A stretch of 20,341 bases of DNA from an uncultured Nostocoides sp. (GCA_936931335.1 CAKZIH010000350.1:1-20341); one strand, 5' to 3'. Shown: positions 7,057 through 13,878, counted from the first letter of the stretch. Notes: generated by a model not told the origin, from the sequence alone. Translations and numbers: made by a program.

Positions 7057-7482
7057 ATGACGAACACCCAGCCCCCGGTCGACCCCGCCGACGTGCCCCT
7101 GGAGGCACCCGCGCCCGAGATCGATGACACCAGCCAGCAGGGCACGGCGTCTTCGCCGATGCACTTCGACCCGCAGGCCGACCAGTCCGACCCCAACGCG
7201 CCACGCGAGGGTGACCCCAAGGCGCGCGCCCGGGCGCTCGGCGAGGGCGAAACCATCGGCGCAACTGGTGATACCCCGGCCGGCCTGCAAAAGGACCCCG
7301 AGGACTGGGTGACCGGGGACGAACCGATGACCCCGGCCCAGCGCAGCTACCTGGACAATCTGGCCCGCCAGGCCGGCGAGGAACTGCCCGCCAACCTGAC
7401 CAAGGCCGAGGCCAGCGAGCACATCGACCGGCTGCAGCAAGGCCGCAGCAGCGGTCAGCAGGGACGCAACGGCGGTCAGTGA
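7057..7482 (+). CDS. DUF3072 domain protein
   Basis: This is a soluble, acidic protein of 141 residues and unknown function. The N-terminal 75 residues are Pro/Asp/Gln-rich and probably disordered (TNTQPPVDPADVPLEAP and similar). The C-terminal part, about residues 83-128, carries the recognisable DUF3072 core: DPEDWVTGDEPMTPAQRSYL, then LARQAGEELP and LTKAEASEHIDRLQ. That last helix resembles the small domain found in some DNA-associated and stress proteins. The tail is Gly/Gln/Arg-rich. A -10-like hexamer 6 bases upstream implies a leaderless transcript. It lies next to csbD, another stress-associated gene, but on the opposite strand. The hydrolase start follows 28 bases after its stop. Confidence 0.85.
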   Translation: MTNTQPPVDPADVPLEAPAPEIDDTSQQGTASSPMHFDPQADQSDPNAPREGDPKARARALGEGETIGATGDTPAGLQKDPEDWVTGDEPMTPAQRSYLDNLARQAGEELPANLTKAEASEHIDRLQQGRSSGQQGRNGGQ

Positions 7483-7499
7483 CCGGCCGGATCCGACCC

Positions 7500-7504
7500 G
7501 GAGG
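7500..7504 (+). promoter_or_regulatory. Shine-Dalgarno GGAGG deciding the hydrolase start
   Basis: GGAGG lies six bases before ATG 7511, which starts the sequence MTESGYA. The in-frame TTG at 7543, the only start available to the long downstream frame, has no such site. This shows that the intended start is 7511 and that the frames have shifted in between. Confidence 0.7.
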
Positions 7505-7510
7505 ACGACG

Positions 7511-8271
7511 ATGACTGAGAGCGGCTACGCCCGGTCAATGGATTGCAGCTCTACTACGAGCGTCACGGCGCCGGTGATCCCATCGTGTTGCTGCACGGCG
7601 GCTTGCTCAGCATCGAGTTGAGCTTCGCCGACCTCATCCAGGTCTTGGCGCAGGAGCACGAGGTCATCGCCCTCGAGCTGCAGGGCCACGGCCGCACCGC
7701 CAATATCGACCGGACCTTCTCGCCGGCCAATAATGCGGCCGATGTGGTCGCGCTGCTTGATCATTTGGGCTTGGCCAAGGTGAGCGTCATCGGCCACAGC
7801 ACCGGCGCGGCGACGGCATTGGAGCTTGCCGTGCAACACGGTGCGCGGGTGGACCGGATCGTCAGCCTCTCCGGCAGCGTCAAGCCCGATGCCACGGTGC
7901 CGGACTTCGACGACTTGGAGACAGTCATGTCCTCGCCGCGGGTACCGACCGAGCAAGAGATGGCTGCCATGCGCAGCGAGTACGAGCGCCTCTCGCCGAC
8001 CCCGGACAAGTTCGAGGAGTTCCAGCAGCAGATGATGGCGGTGGAGGATGGCGGCGGGTATTCCGATGAGGAACTCGCCGGCATCACCGCGCCCGTCCTC
8101 GAGGTGCTCGGCGATCTGGACTTCGTGCCCTTCGCGCATCTGACGGTGATGCAGGACCTGATCCCGGATTGCCAGATTGCGGTGCTGCCCGGCACGACGC
8201 ATACCCAGGTGCCGACCCGCGTCGACCTCCTGGCTCCCATGCTCAAGGCCTTTTTCGGCTCATCTCGGTGA
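7511..8271 (+). CDS. Alpha/beta hydrolase with an apparent one-base frameshift near its start
   Basis: This is a soluble alpha/beta-fold hydrolase, probably an esterase-like enzyme of unknown substrate. The long frame (7543-8271) contains the oxyanion region VLLHGGLLS, the nucleophile elbow GHSTG (Ser86 counted from the TTG), an acid residue region VLGDLDF and the catalytic His in PGTTHTQV. The true N-terminus lies in another frame: ATG 7511 with a good Shine-Dalgarno reads MTESGYA, and inserting one C in the CCC run at 7530-7532 joins it to PVNGLQLYYERHG, the usual family opening. The restored protein would be 253 residues. Without the fix, translation from 7511 goes out of frame and a poor TTG is the only alternative. 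It may be a sequencing error in a C run or a real mutation. Confidence 0.82.
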
Positions 8272-8290
8272 GTTGCACCGAGCCGGCGCC

Positions 8291-8336
8291 GGCATCGGGC
8301 AGTGGTCAGCTTCTCGGCTGGCTACCGCCCGATGCC
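8291..8336. terminator. Bidirectional hairpin between hydrolase and DUF1801 gene
   Basis: Arms GGCATCGGGC (8291-8300) and GCCCGATGCC (8327-8336) pair perfectly. After one A-C mismatch, pairing continues inward through about nine more pairs, two of them G-T, to the loop TTCTCG. It sits centrally in the 82-base gap between two convergent genes. There is no U-tract on either side. Confidence 0.7.
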
Positions 8337-8353
8337 CGTTCGGCGCGGTCGAC

Positions 8354-8815
8354 TCACCTCCGTATGCGCGGGTCGTTCGCCTCGTATGCCCGGATAAAGG
8401 TTTCGCAGTCGATCCGGCCGGCGAGTTCGCCGATGAGGGCGAAGGGAATCCGCCGCATCGCGGTGAACCGGATGCACGAGGCCCCCATGTTCAGGCGCCA
8501 GCCGGTCTTGGCATATTCATCGACGAACCACTGCTCGACGTCGGCATCGGCGTAAATGCCCATGTGGTAGACCGCGATATGCCCGCGCTTGTTGGCCAGG
8601 GCCATGAACGGCACTGGCTCCGCGGACGCGGTGTGGTAGCCGGCCGGATACCGCGAATGCGGCACTGACCAGCCGGCCATCCCATATTGCATACCCTCGG
8701 TGAAGGCGGGGTCGATGTGGTCGTGGATCTGCGTGTAGAGCTCACGTACCGGCTCGACCCGCTCGGGCGGCAACTCGGCCAAGTACTGCTCGACGGTGGC
8801 GGCGGTGCTGCGCAT
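8354..8815 (-). CDS. DUF1801 domain protein
   Basis: This is a soluble protein of 153 residues from the DUF1801/YdhG-like family, an alpha/beta fold with no agreed function. It begins MRSTAATVEQYLAELPPERV, followed by the family's helix LYTQIHDHIDPAFTEGMQYGMAGWSVP. The pattern continues with PFMALANKRGHIAVYHMGIY and ends in GASCIRFTAMRRIPFALIGEL. The G-M-Q-Y-G-M and I-R-F patterns are typical. The ATG at 8815 has no Shine-Dalgarno, but a CATACT hexamer lies 6 bases upstream, suggesting leaderless expression. It is convergent with the hydrolase, and DUF664 lies upstream on the same strand, 119 bases away. Confidence 0.87.
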   Translation of the reverse strand: MRSTAATVEQYLAELPPERVEPVRELYTQIHDHIDPAFTEGMQYGMAGWSVPHSRYPAGYHTASAEPVPFMALANKRGHIAVYHMGIYADADVEQWFVDEYAKTGWRLNMGASCIRFTAMRRIPFALIGELAGRIDCETFIRAYEANDPRIRR

Positions 8816-8821
8816 ACGGGC

Positions 8822-8827
8822 AGTATG
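8822..8827 (-). promoter_or_regulatory. -10-like hexamer CATACT for leaderless DUF1801 mRNA
   Basis: On the minus strand CATACT lies 6 bases before ATG 8815. A possible -35, TTGGGC, lies 16 bases further upstream (8844-8849). Confidence 0.4.
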
Positions 8828-8934
8828 GCGAGCGCGACCGACAGCCCAAGAGCGACCGACCGCCCCCGAACTATGGGCTCGGCGCCGCCGCCTAACGACC
8901 CGTGCGCCGGCGGCGGGGCTGGCCTGGGCGCCGC

Positions 8935-9483
8935 TTAGCCCATCGTTTTCTGTCCGTCGATGGCCTCCCGGATGATGTCGGCATGGCCGGCGTGCTGGCT
9001 GATCTCCGCGAGCATGTGGATGGCGACGCGGCGCGCGGACCAGGCGGTACCCGGCTCATACCAGGGCGTCTGCGGCAGCGGACGGACCAGGTCGAGGTCG
9101 GCGGCTGCCAGGATTTCCTCGCTGCGCGCCGCAACCGACTTCACCCGCGCGATGAGCACCTCGAGCGTCTCCTCATCGCTGAGGACGAAACGCTCGTCCA
9201 CCCACTCTTCCTCGGCGCTGTCCACCTCGGCCGCGAAGCTCTCGTAGTCCATGCCCTCGCCGATATATCCAGCGAATGCCTCCGCGCCGACCTCGACGAA
9301 GCGGAACCACTGCTCCTCGGTGTCCGCGACATGCTTGAGCACGCCGGCGATGGTGAGCGCACTGACCGTGCTCGCGGTGCGGGCCTGCTCGTCGCTGAGG
9401 CCATCGGCGGTCTGAAGCAGGAAGCCGCGGTGGCGTTGCAGGCTCTCGATCAAGTCCTTGCGCTGGGCAGCCAGATCAGTCAT
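8935..9483 (-). CDS. DinB/DUF664 family metal-dependent protein
   Basis: This is a soluble four-helix-bundle protein of 182 residues. It opens MTDLAAQRKDLIESLQRHRG and has the first metal-ligand His51 in LTIAGVLKHVADTEEQWF. The closing helix MLAEISQHAGHADIIREAIDG carries His164 and His167. These three histidines match the DinB-superfamily metal site. In actinobacteria many DUF664 proteins are thought to act as mycothiol-dependent transferases or detoxifying enzymes; that role is inferred here from the family only. GAGGGGA about ten bases upstream of the ATG is a plausible Shine-Dalgarno. It is divergent from the small secreted protein gene. Confidence 0.88.
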   Translation of the reverse strand: MTDLAAQRKDLIESLQRHRGFLLQTADGLSDEQARTASTVSALTIAGVLKHVADTEEQWFRFVEVGAEAFAGYIGEGMDYESFAAEVDSAEEEWVDERFVLSDEETLEVLIARVKSVAARSEEILAAADLDLVRPLPQTPWYEPGTAWSARRVAIHMLAEISQHAGHADIIREAIDGQKTMG

Positions 9484-9659
9484 GAGGATGGTCCCCTCGG
9501 TGGTTGGTAGTCAGGACGGTAAAAAGGCATTGCGGTCAGGACGTGTCCGCAGGAAGCCGTTGACGCCGGGCGTCCGCGAAGGTCAGCGCCGAGTTCAGTA
9601 GGGCGCGGGCTCAGGATCGGTAGGCCTCGGTGTGCGACGATCCGCCCTCCGGAGGAGGC

Positions 9660-9680
9660 CGGTAGCCCCTCGGGCTACCG
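9660..9680 (+). other. Strong hairpin in the leader of the small secreted protein gene
   Basis: CGGTAGCCC (9660-9668) and GGGCTACCG (9672-9680) form a perfect nine-pair stem with loop CTC. A ten-base palindrome CCTCCGGAGG lies just before it at 9646-9655. The region 9484-9745 between divergent genes is otherwise without a recognisable gene. If the promoter is upstream of 9660, the hairpin lies in the 5' untranslated region and could stabilise the message or control it. It could also be an operator. No U-tract follows. Confidence 0.5.
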
Positions 9681-9745
9681 CTAGGCGTCATACCGGGCGT
9701 CCAATTGTGGTGTCCCCCAAAGACTTTCTCGAAAGGACCATCACC

Positions 9746-10132
9746 ATGAAGATCTCGCGCACCGCCTCTTCCTTCGCTGCCCTCGGGTTGGTCGGCACCC
9801 TCGCTATCGCCTCCCCCGCTTCCGCCGCCGACATCGAGATCGGCAATTGGACAGCGTGTAGCCAGGGCTCCGCGATTCGGATCGCCGCCACCTCCGGCAG
9901 CGGCCAGATCTCCGCCACGGTCACCGTTAACGGCTCCGCCGCCGGCCAAACCTGGGGCGTCTCCCTCTCCGACAACTGGACCTACGTCTACGGCGGGCTC
10001 AAGCGGGCCGACGCCGCCGGCGATGTCGCGGTCACCCGTTCCACCGCCGACCAGTCGGGCACCGACAACCTCATCGCCTCCGCCGTGAATTTCCGCACCG
10101 GCGAGGTCTGCGCCGCCACCCTCTCCGTCTGA
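9746..10132 (+). CDS. Small secreted protein with two cysteines
   Basis: The product is 128 residues with a clear Sec signal peptide: basic MKISR, hydrophobic core AALGLVGTLAIA, and cleavage at about residue 27-28 after ASA. The mature part, about 100 residues, is rich in Ser, Thr, Ala and Gly and looks like all-beta structure. It has exactly two cysteines, Cys38 in NWTACSQG and Cys122 near the C-terminus in GEVCAATLSV, well placed for one disulfide joining the ends. No membrane segment or sorting signal follows, so it is probably released. AAAGGA precedes the ATG by about nine bases. I do not recognise the family. It stands alone, with a hairpin upstream and a large inverted repeat downstream. 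Confidence 0.82.
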   Translation: MKISRTASSFAALGLVGTLAIASPASAADIEIGNWTACSQGSAIRIAATSGSGQISATVTVNGSAAGQTWGVSLSDNWTYVYGGLKRADAAGDVAVTRSTADQSGTDNLIASAVNFRTGEVCAATLSV

Positions 10133-10152
10133 GCCGGGATCCCCTCCGGCGC

Positions 10153-10248
10153 CACCGGTTTCTCTCCGGCTGCCACAACCTTGCGCTTCCCCCCCACCTT
10201 CTAGCCGGGTAGAAGCACAACCTTTCGGCAGCCGGAGAGAAACCGGTG
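10153..10248. repeat. 96-base element with 22-base perfect inverted arms enclosing a direct repeat
   Basis: The left arm (10153-10174) begins CACCGGTTTCTCTCC and ends GGCTGCC; the right arm (10227-10248) is its exact reverse complement over all 22 bases. The 52-base middle contains CACAACCTT twice in direct orientation (10174-10182 and 10216-10224) and a small inner hairpin CTTCTA/TAGAAG (10198-10203, 10210-10215). It lies between two convergent genes, so it may simply terminate both. The long arms, the large loop and the direct repeats are more than a terminator needs, and a miniature transposable element or structured RNA is possible. No flanking target duplication was seen. Confidence 0.8.
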
Positions 10249-10267
10249 ACAGGTGAGGCGCTCGCGA

Positions 10268-10441
10268 TCAGGGGGTGCGGGACTGGGCCTCGGCATACCG
10301 GGCGTGCAGCCGCTCGCGGACTTGGTCGGGGGTGTAGGCCTGGCGCTGGCGGGTGTTGCGGGCGACGGCGGCGCCGGTGGCGACCACGCCGAGGGCGCCG
10401 GCCAGACCCAGCCAGCGCCACCAGTTATCCCGCAGGTTCAC
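10268..10441 (-). CDS. Small single-pass membrane protein
   Basis: This is a 57-residue protein from GTG 10441. The N-terminus VNLRDNWWRW leads into one hydrophobic segment LGLAGALGVVATGAAVA (about residues 11-27). A basic, polar cytoplasmic-type tail follows (RNTRQRQAYTPDQVRERLHARYAEAQSRTP). The longer in-frame start (MRRDGPKLCR...) is rejected because TAAGCT, a good -10 hexamer, lies 7 bases before the GTG and inside that extension. I do not recognise the family. It is divergent from the permuted-papain gene, with only about 32-41 bases between the two starts. Its 3' end faces the large inverted repeat. Confidence 0.68.
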   Translation of the reverse strand: MNLRDNWWRWLGLAGALGVVATGAAVARNTRQRQAYTPDQVRERLHARYAEAQSRTP

Positions 10442-10448
10442 GCGACAC

Positions 10449-10454
10449 AGCTTA
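10449..10454 (-). promoter_or_regulatory. -10 hexamer TAAGCT for the small membrane protein gene
   Basis: On the minus strand TAAGCT fits TANNNT and lies 7 bases before GTG 10441, implying a leaderless message. It partly overlaps TTAGGT (10452-10457) on the plus strand, so the divergent promoters would compete for the same DNA. Confidence 0.45.
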
Positions 10455-10473
10455 GGTCCGTCTCTCCGCAAAG

Positions 10474-11145
10474 ATGGCCCGTATGCCGTCCGCTCACCAC
10501 CCCCTGTCCCTGGACGATGCGGTCGAGCTGACCCGCACCGGGGACATCTGGATCTTCCGTGGCCGCTCGGCGGCCGACCGGGCCATCCAGACCCTGACCA
10601 ATTCCCCCGTCAACCACGTCGGTATGGCCGTGGTCCTGGACGATCTGCCGCCGCTCATGTGGCACGCCGAGCTCGGAAAATCGTTGCGGGACATGTGGAC
10701 CGGCGACTTCCATCGGGGCGCGCAATTGCACGATCTGCGCGAGGCGGTCGTGCAGTGGCAGAGCCGGTATGGCCAGCGCGCCTGGCTGCGGCAGTTGACT
10801 CCCGACGTCAGCACGGGCCAGGAGGACGCGCTGCTGCGGGCCATCGCCCGATTGAATGGCGTGGCCTTCCCGAGCACCGCGCGCCTGGCCGCGCGCTGGC
10901 TCGCCGGGCGAGATGCGCACGTCAGCCGGCGCGAGCGCCGGGACCGGGCTTCGCGACCCGAACTCGCCTACTGCGCCGAGATCGTGGCCGCCACGATGAT
11001 CGACATGGACCTGCTGGATCCCGGCTTCGCGATCAGTTCCTACGACCCCGGCACCTTTTGGAGCGGGGATCGTCTGCCGTTGACGCCGGGGTGGCGTCTC
11101 GGCGGTGAGCTGGCGGTGGCCCGGGCGTCCGCACCTACCCCCTGA
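10474..11145 (+). CDS. Permuted papain-fold (YiiX/NlpC-P60-like) hydrolase
   Basis: This is a 223-residue protein of the circularly permuted papain-like group, which includes amidases and peptidases acting on cell-wall or lipid-linked substrates. The early GDIWIFRGRSAADRAIQ and the His48 of SPVNHVGMAVVLDD match the permuted catalytic His region. The later ELAYCAEIVAATM holds the likely nucleophile Cys167. No signal peptide or membrane segment is visible, so it would act in the cytoplasm unless exported otherwise. The first ATG is at 10474. The ATG at 10483 (MPSAHHPLS) is an alternative, because AAAGAT at 10470-10475 lies 7 bases before it, in line with other leaderless genes here. The substrate is unknown. 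Confidence 0.82.
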   Translation: MARMPSAHHPLSLDDAVELTRTGDIWIFRGRSAADRAIQTLTNSPVNHVGMAVVLDDLPPLMWHAELGKSLRDMWTGDFHRGAQLHDLREAVVQWQSRYGQRAWLRQLTPDVSTGQEDALLRAIARLNGVAFPSTARLAARWLAGRDAHVSRRERRDRASRPELAYCAEIVAATMIDMDLLDPGFAISSYDPGTFWSGDRLPLTPGWRLGGELAVARASAPTP

Positions 11146-11203
11146 GCCCGCGTCGACGCCAGCCGGAGCGCGGAACGCCGCGCCAGCCCTCGGTACCACA
11201 CCC

Positions 11204-11232
11204 TCGACCACAACGAGTCCGCGCCCTAGGGT
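11204..11232 (+). promoter_or_regulatory. Promoter of the C69 peptidase-amine oxidase pair
   Basis: TCGACC (11204-11209) and TAGGGT (11227-11232) are separated by exactly 17 bases and fit -35 and -10 elements. TAGGGT ends 7 bases before GTG 11240, so the message would be leaderless or nearly so. This is the best complete promoter of this type in the window. Confidence 0.6.
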
Positions 11233-11239
11233 GAGCCGG

Positions 11240-12520
11240 GTGTGCGACTGCCTCGTGGTGCGAACCGACGACGGGATTCTGTTCGGCAAGAACAGCGATC
11301 GCGATCCCAACGAGGCCCAGCGACTGACCTTCGAGCCCGCGGCCGATCACCCCGCCGGTGCGCAACTGCGCTGCACCTCCTCGATGATCCCGCAGGTGCC
11401 GCATACGTTCGCGGTGCTGCTCAGCCGGCCGTGGTGGATGTGGGGCGCCGAGATGGGCACCAATGAGCACGCGGTGACCATCGGCAACGAAGCGGTGTTC
11501 ACCCGCCGCCGGCCCGGTGCCAAAGCCGAGAGGCCGCTGCTCGGCATGGACCTGGTCCGGCTTGGCCTTGAGCGCGCCGTTAGCGCCCGGGACGCGGTGC
11601 AGGTCATCGTCGATCTGCTGGAACGCCACGGCCAGGGCGGCTCATGTTCGGCCGAACACCCCCGGTTCAGCTACGACAACAGCTACCTCATCGCCGACCG
11701 CGCGGAGGCCTATGTGCTGGAGACCGCCGGCCGTGCGCACGCAGTTGAACTGGTGACCGGCCGGGCCCGCTCGATCTCCAATGGCCTGACGATCCCCGCC
11801 TTTGCCCGCGCGTATGCCGATCCGGTCCGCGCGCGGATGGCACGGCATACGGACCGGTCGACAATCACGGCTCGGCACGCAGCGGGCGCCGATTCGGTAC
11901 TGGATCTCTTTGCGGCACTAAGGGATCACGGCCCGTATGCCGCCCCCTCCTTCTCCCCGGTGAATGGCGCCTTGGGCGCACCGTGCGCCCATGCCGGTGG
12001 ATTGGTGACCAGCACCCAGACCACCGCGTCCTGGGTCGCCGATCTGCGCCACGACGAGCCACGGCACTGGGTGACCGGCACGGCCGCCGCCTGCCTATCC
12101 GCGTTCCTGCCCGTCCGCTGCGAACCGGTGCCGCCCGGGCTGACAGAGTCGGACAGCCTGAGCAACCGTTTCGACTCGGCTTCGCGCTGGTGGCGTCAGG
12201 AAGTCCTGCACCGGTCGGCGATCCGCGATCATGGGGCCGCGCTGGCCCGGATCCGTCCCGATCGGGATCGCCTGGAACGCGCCTGGGTGGCCGACCTCCC
12301 CGACACCGAATCCTGTTTGCGCGACGTGCAGCCGGCTCAAGAGCGCTGGCTGGCCGACCTGGTTGCGCTGCCGGATACCCGGCCGGCGTGGCTGCGGGCA
12401 CTCTGGCGCCGCTGGAACCAGGCCGCGGGATTGGCTAGCCCGGGAAAGGACGGCACAGCTGGGCGGCCGGTTGCCCAAGCACTGGTCGATGCCGGTGTCG
12501 ACCCGGCGGCAGCCGTATGA
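11240..12520 (+). CDS. Secernin-type C69 family peptidase (Ntn hydrolase)
   Basis: This is a 426-residue protein related to secernins and peptidase family C69 dipeptidases, whose N-terminal Cys is the nucleophile after loss of the initiator Met. From GTG 11240 it reads V-C-D-C-L-V, putting Cys2 in the right place. The family phrase DGILFGKNSDRDPNEAQ follows. Further typical segments are PHTFAVLLSRPWWMWGAEMGTNEH, VTIGNEAVF and FSYDNSYLIADRAEAYVLETAG. Longer in-frame starts would bury the nucleophile and are rejected; the promoter 7 bases upstream agrees. Its stop overlaps the start of the amine oxidase gene (ATGA), so the two are made together. The substrate is unknown, and a peptide or acylated amine is possible. 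Confidence 0.86.
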   Translation: MCDCLVVRTDDGILFGKNSDRDPNEAQRLTFEPAADHPAGAQLRCTSSMIPQVPHTFAVLLSRPWWMWGAEMGTNEHAVTIGNEAVFTRRRPGAKAERPLLGMDLVRLGLERAVSARDAVQVIVDLLERHGQGGSCSAEHPRFSYDNSYLIADRAEAYVLETAGRAHAVELVTGRARSISNGLTIPAFARAYADPVRARMARHTDRSTITARHAAGADSVLDLFAALRDHGPYAAPSFSPVNGALGAPCAHAGGLVTSTQTTASWVADLRHDEPRHWVTGTAAACLSAFLPVRCEPVPPGLTESDSLSNRFDSASRWWRQEVLHRSAIRDHGAALARIRPDRDRLERAWVADLPDTESCLRDVQPAQERWLADLVALPDTRPAWLRALWRRWNQAAGLASPGKDGTAGRPVAQALVDAGVDPAAAV

Positions 12521-13878
12521 GGGTCCTGGTCGTCGGTGCCGGCCTGGCTGGCCTGACCTGTGCCCGTGAACTCATGGCCGCTGGTGCGGATGTCACTGTG
12601 CTGGAAGCACGTTCGCGCGTGGGTGGCCGCGTCGAGGGCGGCAAGGTGGCGGGTGCCCCGGTCGACCTGGGCGGACACTGGCTCGGGCCCGGGCAGACCC
12701 GGATGTATGAGTTGGCTGCCGAGTTCGGGCTCGCCATCCAGCCCACCTGGAACACCGGCGCCATGCTCATCGACTTGCTTGGCCGCCAGTCCCGGATGAA
12801 GTCGCACCGCGGCGCCGTCCCGCGGCTGAGCCCCTTCGCGCTGGCCGACCTCGGTCAGGGCTTGGCGCGATTCACCCGGCTCTCGCGGCGCACCGATCTC
12901 GAAGCGCCGTGGAGCGGCCCCGATGCGCTGCGCTGGGACTCCCAGACCTTCGCCACCTGGATCGACCGCAACCTGCGCACCGCCGCGGGCCGCGCCTACT
13001 TCCGGGTGGCCTGCGAGGCGGTGTTCGCGGCCGATGCCGCGGACCTGTCGATGTTGCACGCGATGTTCTATGCCCACGCGGGGACCGATCTGGAGACCTT
13101 GCTGGCCACCGATCAGGGTGCGCAGCAAGACGAGATCGTGGGGGGCGCCTACCAGGTCGCCGAAGGCCTCGCTGGGCTTCTGGGGCAACGGGTTCGGCTC
13201 AACGAACCGGTCCGCTCGATCACCCAGGACGACGGTCAGGCGGGGGTCACCACATACGGCGGCGAGCACCTGGCGGCGGACGCGGTGGTGGTCGCCCTCC
13301 CGCCGGCGCTCGCCGGACGGATCGACTACTCCCCGGCCCTGCCGGCCGCCCGTGACCAACTCACCCAGCGCGTCCCCGCCGGGTCGGTGATCAAGATCCT
13401 CGTCGCGTACGACCGGCCGTTCTGGCGCGCGGCCGGGCTCAATGGGCAAGCCGCCTCGGACACCGGGCCGGTCAAGGTGGTCTTCGACACGAGCCCGCCA
13501 GACTCCGCCGGGTCGCCGGGCGTGCTGACCTGCTTCCTGGAGGGCGGGGAGGCTCGGATCTGGTCTCCTCGTCCCGCCACGCAGCGCCGGGAAATGGTCC
13601 TGGCATGCCTGGAGCGCTACTTCGGCGCGGCCGCGCGCTCACCGATCGACTACACCGAACGCGACTGGAGCGCAGAGCAATTCACCCGCGGCTGCTATGG
13701 CGCGCACTTCACCACGGGGACGTGGACGGCATACGGGCCGGCGTTGCGCACACCGGTCGGCCGCGTTCACTGGGCCGGGACCGAGTGCTCACCGGTGTGG
13801 AATGGCTATATGGAGGGCGCGGTGCGCTCGGGTGAGACCGTCGCCCGCGACCTACTCGCCGCCGCCCGCCGGCCTTAA
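12517..13878 (+). CDS. Flavin monoamine oxidase family protein
   Basis: This is a 453-residue FAD amine oxidase related to MAO and putrescine oxidase. The N-terminus is the dinucleotide-binding fold RVLVVGAGLAGLTCARELMAAG, with the acidic ribose-binding end VTVLEAR, then GGRV and LGGHWLGPGQ. The C-terminal FAD and active-site region shows GCYGAHFTTG, VHWAGTECS and WNGYMEGAVRSGE. Against MAO-B, Cys393 falls at the covalent FAD cysteine (397), Tyr394 and Tyr431 at the aromatic cage pair (398 and 435), and Lys293 of GSVIKILV at Lys296. The complete set argues for a true amine oxidase rather than a desaturase. No signal peptide is seen, so it is probably cytoplasmic. It is coupled by ATGA to the C69 peptidase gene. 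Confidence 0.9.
   Translation: MRVLVVGAGLAGLTCARELMAAGADVTVLEARSRVGGRVEGGKVAGAPVDLGGHWLGPGQTRMYELAAEFGLAIQPTWNTGAMLIDLLGRQSRMKSHRGAVPRLSPFALADLGQGLARFTRLSRRTDLEAPWSGPDALRWDSQTFATWIDRNLRTAAGRAYFRVACEAVFAADAADLSMLHAMFYAHAGTDLETLLATDQGAQQDEIVGGAYQVAEGLAGLLGQRVRLNEPVRSITQDDGQAGVTTYGGEHLAADAVVVALPPALAGRIDYSPALPAARDQLTQRVPAGSVIKILVAYDRPFWRAAGLNGQAASDTGPVKVVFDTSPPDSAGSPGVLTCFLEGGEARIWSPRPATQRREMVLACLERYFGAAARSPIDYTERDWSAEQFTRGCYGAHFTTGTWTAYGPALRTPVGRVHWAGTECSPVWNGYMEGAVRSGETVARDLLAAARRP

Noticed and set aside
10153..10248. A complete insertion sequence with terminal inverted repeats.
   Set aside because: The element is 96 bases with no transposase and no visible target duplication, so it can at most be a miniature or remnant element.
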